Origin: Rhodospirillales bacterium
GTDB taxonomy: Bacteria; Pseudomonadota; Alphaproteobacteria; Acetobacterales; Acetobacteraceae
NCBI GenBank assembly: GCA_018971905.1
Contig: JAGWZS010000050.1
Location: 1 to 9,820, forward strand
Direction: 5' to 3'
DNA length: 9,820 nt
Shown piece by piece: positions 5,922-9,820 of this stretch (position 1 is the first letter of the stretch; each line of letters starts with the position of its first letter). The position numbers were made by a program, and so were the translations under genes. A model generated the notes under the pieces. The model was not told the origin of the DNA. It searched no databases and saw only the letters and a list, made by a program, of their open reading frames with translations.

Positions 5922-7661
5922 ATGACCGACCCCGCCTCGACTGTAGCACTTATTAGCCGCCTCTGGCGCGAACATGTCCGTAATTTTAAGTGGCAGATCG
6001 CGCTCATTGTCGTCGCGACCTTAATTATGTCCGGTGCGACCGCACTGTACCCGGCGCTTATCGACTGGGCTTTTACCATGTTTGCCCACAAAGACCCGCG
6101 CATCCTTTATCAGGTACCTATTCTGGTTCTTATTGTGACCAGCGTTAAGGGGCTGTCGATGTATTTTCAGGCCGTGCTGACGCAAGATATGGTGCTTCGC
6201 GTGATCCGGCGGCTACAGATGGCCATGTTTGGGCATCTTACCGCTGCTTCGCTCTCTCGGGTTGAACGCGAGGCCCCTGCACAGCTTGCAGCCCGCTTTA
6301 CGACAGACGCCACCGTGATTCGTGAAGCCATGACCCGGGCCATTAATGCTGTCGCGGACTTTGCAACCGTGATCGGTCTGGTGGTAACAATGATCACCAT
6401 CGACTGGAAGCTGAGCCTGATTGCCGCCTTGGTCTACCCGTTGGCCGTTATCCCGGTGCAAAAAATCGGCAAGCGTATGCGGCGAGCATCAGGGGGCATG
6501 CAGGAGCGCATGGGCCAGGCCGCCGCAGTTCTCAATGAAAGCTTTTCTCAGGCCCGGATTGTTCGAGCCTATAGCCTGGAATCGCATGAAAAAGCCCGGG
6601 CGGAGACAACTTTTACCGATCTCTATGCCGCACTGATTCGTATGGCCCGCGTCCGCTCCCGGCTTGACCCAATGCTAGAGGTTTTAGCCGGCGTAGCCGT
6701 GGCTGGTGTTATAGGGCTGGAAGGTTGGCGCAACGCAACGGGCGGCGCAGGTGTTGGCAACTTCATGGGCTTTATATCAGCCCTGCTAATTGCCGCCCGG
6801 CCATTGCGGGCACTCGGAACCATGAATGCCGCAATTCAGGAAGGCCTCGCCGGTTTGGCGCGTGTGTTTCATGTTATTGATGAACCAGCAGCCATCGCCG
6901 ACGCCGCGGGCGCCATCCCCCTGCCGTCCGGGCCAGGCCATGTGGTGTTTAAAAATGTTGCTTTTTCCTACCCAGACGGCCGCCCAGGGCTAAAAAATCT
7001 CAGCTTCAATGCCTTGCCTGGCACCATGTTGGCCCTGGTCGGCGCCTCCGGAGCCGGAAAATCTACCGCCTTGGCACTCATCCCCCGACTTTATGACCCG
7101 AGTGCCGGGCAAATTTTTATCGATGGCACGAATATCGTGGACGCAACTCTTGCCTCCCTTCGCGGGGCTATCGCTTATGTGGGCCAAGAAGCGCTGTTGT
7201 TTGACGATACGATACGCGCCAATATTCGGCTTGGCCGCCCTGATGCAACAGATGAAGAGGTGACTGCCGCCGCGCAGGCCGCAGCCTGCAACTTTATTGC
7301 AGATATGCCCGAGGGCTTCGCCACACGCGTTGGCGTGAATGGCCACCGCCTCTCTGGTGGACAACGCCAGCGCGTTGCAATCGCTCGCGCTATCTTGCGC
7401 AATCCTCGTATCCTGTTGCTGGATGAGGCGACCAGCGCGCTCGACACTGAGAGCGAAGCGCTAGTGCAAGCTGCTTTAACGCATTTACGCCAGGGCCGCA
7501 CAACCATAGTTGTTGCCCACAGGCTTTCGACAGTGCGTGATGCGGATCAGATTGTCGTCATGTCTGATGGGCAAGCCGTTGAAACCGGCACTCATGAAGC
7601 TTTGCTTGCTAAGGATGGGGCCTTCGCCAGATTGGTGAAGGCCCAAGCATTGGTGGCATAG
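5922..7661 (+). CDS. MsbA-like ABC exporter (fused membrane and ATPase domains)
   Basis: A 579-residue half-transporter that should work as a homodimer in the inner membrane. The N-terminal part has about six hydrophobic segments (roughly 26-48, 64-86, 143-162, 164-181, 252-268, 280-298). It aligns by eye with MsbA, including PAQLAARFTTDATVIREA at 119-136, RMRRASGGMQERMGQ at 185-199 and AARPLRALGTMNAAIQEGLA at 291-310. The ATPase domain is complete: A-loop region FSYPDGRPGLKN, Walker A GASGAGKST at 374-382, Q-loop GQEALLFDDTIRANI from 421, signature LSGGQRQR at 477-484, Walker B ILLLDEATSALD at 497-508 and H-loop His533 in VVAHRLST. I use ATG 5922 rather than the in-frame GTG 5904, since MTDP... 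sits after an AGG. Lipid A or another lipid is the likely cargo, but other type IV exporters look similar, so the msbA symbol is withheld. Confidence 0.92.
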   Translation: MTDPASTVALISRLWREHVRNFKWQIALIVVATLIMSGATALYPALIDWAFTMFAHKDPRILYQVPILVLIVTSVKGLSMYFQAVLTQDMVLRVIRRLQMAMFGHLTAASLSRVEREAPAQLAARFTTDATVIREAMTRAINAVADFATVIGLVVTMITIDWKLSLIAALVYPLAVIPVQKIGKRMRRASGGMQERMGQAAAVLNESFSQARIVRAYSLESHEKARAETTFTDLYAALIRMARVRSRLDPMLEVLAGVAVAGVIGLEGWRNATGGAGVGNFMGFISALLIAARPLRALGTMNAAIQEGLAGLARVFHVIDEPAAIADAAGAIPLPSGPGHVVFKNVAFSYPDGRPGLKNLSFNALPGTMLALVGASGAGKSTALALIPRLYDPSAGQIFIDGTNIVDATLASLRGAIAYVGQEALLFDDTIRANIRLGRPDATDEEVTAAAQAAACNFIADMPEGFATRVGVNGHRLSGGQRQRVAIARAILRNPRILLLDEATSALDTESEALVQAALTHLRQGRTTIVVAHRLSTVRDADQIVVMSDGQAVETGTHEALLAKDGAFARLVKAQALVA

Positions 7662-7667
7662 GCCAGC

Positions 7668-7694
7668 GCGGCTTCTTGTGAGAATGCCGCCTTT
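7668..7694 (+). terminator. Possible weak terminator between the ABC exporter and purD
   Basis: GCGGC at 7668-7672 and GCCGC at 7686-7690 form a 5-bp GC stem with a 13-base loop, followed by CTTT on the plus strand. It lies in the 31-bp gap between two convergent stop codons, where a terminator is expected. The stem is short and the T run poor, and on the minus strand there is no T run after it, so purD transcripts probably need another signal. Confidence 0.3.
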
Positions 7695-8964
7695 AGCTTA
7701 CCAAAGCGCGGCGCCCGATATCACGGCGGCAGAAGCCGTCATCCCAATCCAGCTGATCAACGGCCGCATAAACTCGTGACAGCGCCTCTCTTAAATCATT
7801 TCCCACTGCATTTATGGCAAGAACACGTCCGCCATTTGCTAATATGGCATCCTGTTCGGCCATGGTGCCGGCGTGAAAGACTGTTACTCCCGGCAATTCA
7901 CCAACTTCATCCAGCCCGAAAATCTCACTCCCGGTGGCGTAGGCGCCAGGATAGCCTTTTGCGCACATAACAACAGTTGCCGCACTGCCTTGCTTCCATT
8001 TCACCTTGGCTTTGTCCAGCCGGCCTTCCACTGCTTCCTTTAGCACAGATAAGAGGTCTGAGCTAAGCATGGGAAGAACGGTCTCACATTCGGGGTCGCC
8101 AAACCGAACATTAAATTCAATGAGCTTTGGTCCATCTTGCCCAACCATCAGCCCGGCAAACAAAAAGCCTCGAAAGGGCTGACCACGCTTGGCCATCTCC
8201 GCCAGCGCTGGCTTGATTATTTCATCCATGCCACGACGTATGACGTTCTCGGTTGCCCAAGGCGGGTTAAAAATTGCCCCCATTCCGCCGGTATTCGGCC
8301 CGGTATCGCCATCTCCCACCCGCTTATGATCTGCGGCCGTTCCAAAAAACAGCGCATTGTTACCATCGCAAACAGCGAAAAGAGATATCTCCTCGCCAGT
8401 CAGGCATTCCTCAATAATAACTGACGCCCCCGCCATGCCATGGATTTTCTCTTCCATAATAGCCGTGACTGCATCATGTGCCTCATCCTCCGTGATTGCT
8501 ACAACGACCCCTTTGCCAGCAGCCAGACCATTAGCTTTAATGACAATTGGCGCCCCTATCGCATCTATGTAATCGTGCGCGGCTTCAGCCTCGGAAAATT
8601 TTTGCCAGCGGGCAGTTGGAATTCCCGCCGCATCAGCAATCTCCTTCATATAAATCTTGCTGCCTTCAAGCTGAGCTGCAGCTGCCGATGGACCAAAGCA
8701 AGCTATCCCTGCTTTGTTCAGAGCATCGGCAATTCCAGCTACAAGCGGCACTTCGGGCCCAGGCACCACGAGGTCAATCGCATTCTTGAGCGAAAATTCA
8801 ACAATTTCAGGTATATCCAGCGCCCGTAACGGAATATTCTCAGCAATTTTTGCCGTACCAGGGTTTCCAGGAGCTACATAAAGCTTCGTCAAAAGGGGGC
8901 TTTTTGCAATTGCCCAGGCCAAAGCATGTTCTCGGCCGCCTGAACCTATAATCAAGACTTTCAT
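7693..8964 (-). CDS. purD: Phosphoribosylamine--glycine ligase (GAR synthetase)
   Basis: PurD joins glycine to 5-phosphoribosylamine with ATP, the second step of purine synthesis, in the cytoplasm. The 423-residue protein has the family N-terminus MKVLIIGSGGREHALA, the loop VPGPEVPLVAGIAD at 67-80, GPSAAAAQLEGSK at 91-103, the ATP-grasp segments VIKANGLAAGKGVVV at 141-155 and EECLTGEEISL at 185-195, DHKRVGDGDTGPNTGGMGA at 212-230, GFLFAGLM at 266-273, LIEFNVRFGDPE at 281-292 and the C-terminal GGRVLAINAVG and WDDGFCRRDIG blocks. Start ATG 8962-8964 gives the canonical N-terminus and has GGGGGA six bases upstream; the frame is open to 9027 but that would overlap xseA. Two positions differ from what I expect: Ala211 where relatives usually read QDHKR, and Glu294 where relatives often have Gln after PEC/PET. 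Neither looks inactivating. Confidence 0.97.
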   Translation of the reverse strand: MKVLIIGSGGREHALAWAIAKSPLLTKLYVAPGNPGTAKIAENIPLRALDIPEIVEFSLKNAIDLVVPGPEVPLVAGIADALNKAGIACFGPSAAAAQLEGSKIYMKEIADAAGIPTARWQKFSEAEAAHDYIDAIGAPIVIKANGLAAGKGVVVAITEDEAHDAVTAIMEEKIHGMAGASVIIEECLTGEEISLFAVCDGNNALFFGTAADHKRVGDGDTGPNTGGMGAIFNPPWATENVIRRGMDEIIKPALAEMAKRGQPFRGFLFAGLMVGQDGPKLIEFNVRFGDPECETVLPMLSSDLLSVLKEAVEGRLDKAKVKWKQGSAATVVMCAKGYPGAYATGSEIFGLDEVGELPGVTVFHAGTMAEQDAILANGGRVLAINAVGNDLREALSRVYAAVDQLDWDDGFCRRDIGRRALVS

Positions 8965-8970
8965 AAAAGC

Positions 8971-8976
8971 TCCCCC
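8971..8976 (-). promoter_or_regulatory. Shine-Dalgarno site of purD
   Basis: On the minus strand GGGGGA is followed by GCTTTT and the purD ATG (spacing six). This fixes the start at 8964 rather than the upstream in-frame ATG at 9027, which overlaps the divergent xseA gene. Confidence 0.7.
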
Positions 8977-8997
8977 TGTATCCAAAGCGCGCTGTAT

Positions 8998-9003
8998 CAT
9001 AAT
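8998..9003 (+). promoter_or_regulatory. Possible -10 element of xseA
   Basis: CATAAT (five of six to TATAAT) ends eight bases before the xseA ATG. The intervening CTCCAGCA contains no Shine-Dalgarno, and no good -35 is visible 16-18 bp upstream. The arrangement resembles that before rfaD and suggests a leaderless or near-leaderless transcript. Confidence 0.3.
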
Positions 9004-9011
9004 CTCCAGCA

Positions 9012-9820
9012 ATGAGCGAAACCACAACCAACACCCCCGAATTTACCGTTTCTGAGATTGCCGGCGCAGTGAAGCGCACGCTGGAGGGCTCTTTCAGCCG
9101 GGTGCGGGTGCGTGGGGAAATAACCGAATTCAAGGCCTATGCCTCAGGCCACCAATATTTTGCGCTAAAGGATGATTCGGCAAAAATCCGCGCCATTATT
9201 TGGAAGGGACAAGTGCCGCGCGCCGGGCTTAAAGCCGAAAACGGGGTTGAAGTTATCGCCACGGGCCGCATTACGTCTTATCCTGAACGCTCAGAATATC
9301 AATTGATCGTTGAAAAGCTCGAATACGCCGGCGCTGGGGCTCTATTGGCACGAATCGAGACTCTTAAAGCAAAATTGTTCGAGGAAGGACTTTTTCAGCG
9401 CAAGCGGCCATTGCCCCTTCTGCCTCAAGTGGTAGGCGTTATCACCTCGGCGCAAGGGGCGGTGCTGCAAGATATCAAAACCACCATTTTTCGCCGCTTC
9501 CCACGCCTGATCTTGCTATGGCCCGTGCCCGTACAAGGCGAGGGTGCAGCAGAAAAGATCGCTTCGGCTATTAATGGGTTCAACAATCTACCAGCTGATT
9601 TTCCGCGCCCAGACGTGATCATTGTTGCCCGCGGCGGCGGAAGCCTGGAAGATCTCATGGCGTTTAATGAGGAAATCTTGGTCCGCGCCGCCGCGGGAAG
9701 CCATATTCCCCTTATCTCTGCCGTGGGACACGAAACCGATACCACCCTAATTGATTTTGCCTCCGATTGCCGTGCCCCCACGCCAACTGCCGCGGCTGAA
9801 ATCGCAGTGCCAGCCAGGGT
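9012..9820 (+). CDS. xseA: Exodeoxyribonuclease VII large subunit, N-terminal 269 residues (cut by window end)
   Basis: XseA is the catalytic subunit of exonuclease VII, which with the small subunit XseB degrades single-stranded DNA in the cytoplasm. The frame is open from ATG 9012 to the window end without a stop, giving 269 residues. Residues about 11-105 form the OB-fold DNA-binding domain, starting [19 protein letters not shown] and containing [20 protein letters not shown] and [16 protein letters not shown]. The catalytic domain follows, with [36 protein letters not shown] at 168-183, [18 protein letters not shown] at 204-221, [18 protein letters not shown] at 235-252 and [10 protein letters not shown] at 254-263. 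The motif after VIT reads [10 protein letters not shown] where relatives commonly have S.tGA...DI. The C-terminal coiled-coil region is outside the window. It is divergent from purD across 47 bp. Confidence 0.95.
   Translation, partial: MSETTTNTPEFTVSEIAGAVKRTLEGSFSRVRVRGEITEFKAYASGHQYFALKDDSAKIRAIIWKGQVPRAGLKAENGVEVIATGRITSYPERSEYQLIVEKLEYAGAGALLARIETLKAKLFEEGLFQRKRPLPLLPQVVGVITSAQGAVLQDIKTTIFRRFPRLILLWPVPVQGEGAAEKIASAINGFNNLPADFPRPDVIIVARGGGSLEDLMAFNEEILVRAAAGSHIPLISAVGHETDTTLIDFASDCRAPTPTAAAEIAVPAR

Noticed and set aside
6990..7364. 124-codon minus-strand frame inside the ABC exporter gene
   Set aside because: It is opposite the ATPase domain motifs of the exporter and shows no start signal or recognisable sequence.
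8440..8829. 129-codon open frame antisense to purD
   Set aside because: It is a shadow of a highly conserved gene on the other strand, has no ribosome site and resembles no family I know.
9425..9781. 118-codon open frame antisense to xseA
   Set aside because: It lies wholly opposite the conserved catalytic domain of xseA; its composition is that of a complementary-strand shadow.
1..9820. Mobile element, CRISPR, tRNA or phage signature
   Set aside because: I looked for spaced direct repeats, terminal inverted repeats, transposase or integrase motifs and cloverleaf arms, and found none. Nearly all sequence is accounted for by conserved housekeeping genes.

Overview
The window looks like a chromosomal segment of an alphaproteobacterium. 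It is moderately GC-rich, gene-dense and made of housekeeping and envelope genes. The gene content and protein sequences (a UbiK-type BMFP protein, the order lgt - MidA-like methyltransferase - pgeF - lipoprotein, and purD beside xseA) fit Rhodospirillales, perhaps Acetobacteraceae. That placement is inference from family resemblance, not a search result. I see no rRNA, tRNA, CRISPR array, insertion sequence, phage gene or attachment site.

Layout. (1) 1-276, +: C-terminal end of a PPK2-type polyphosphate kinase. (2) 291-839, -: ubiK, followed by a 67-residue membrane ORF of unknown function that has its own candidate promoter and ribosome binding site. (3) 886-5191, +: five overlapping genes, rfaD (hldD), lgt, a MidA-like methyltransferase, pgeF and a lipoprotein gene. 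Junctions overlap by 4, 11, 4 and 4 bp, three of them ATGA, so this is almost certainly one translationally coupled operon. (4) 5194-5865, -: a Cys-based (dual-specificity-type) phosphatase. (5) 5922-7661, +: an MsbA-like ABC exporter with fused membrane and ATPase domains. (6) 7693-8964, -: purD. (7) 9012 to the window end, +: xseA, cut by the window edge.

How it fits together. The operon is envelope-centred. HldD makes the ADP-heptose precursor of the LPS core, Lgt lipidates prolipoproteins, PgeF edits muropeptide precursors, and the last gene encodes a lipoprotein that Lgt itself should modify. The MidA-like methyltransferase is the odd member, since its eukaryotic relative acts on respiratory complex I. 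UbiK, divergent from the operon, serves ubiquinone synthesis. The MsbA-like exporter and the divergent phosphatase may also be envelope-related. purD and xseA are ordinary metabolic and DNA-repair genes.

Organisation. Transcription flips strand six times. The three divergent gaps are only 46, 56 and 47 bp, and the three convergent gaps are 14, 2 and 31 bp. In each divergent gap the + strand gene has a -10-like hexamer 7-9 nt before its ATG, and rfaD and xseA lack any visible Shine-Dalgarno, which suggests leaderless or near-leaderless transcripts. The most interesting protein-level observation is that the operon's terminal lipoprotein appears to be an internal duplication of a domain of about 115 residues. 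I found no convincing new multi-gene system; the second-look items are the duplicated lipoprotein, the small ORF behind ubiK, and the phosphatase/exporter pair.
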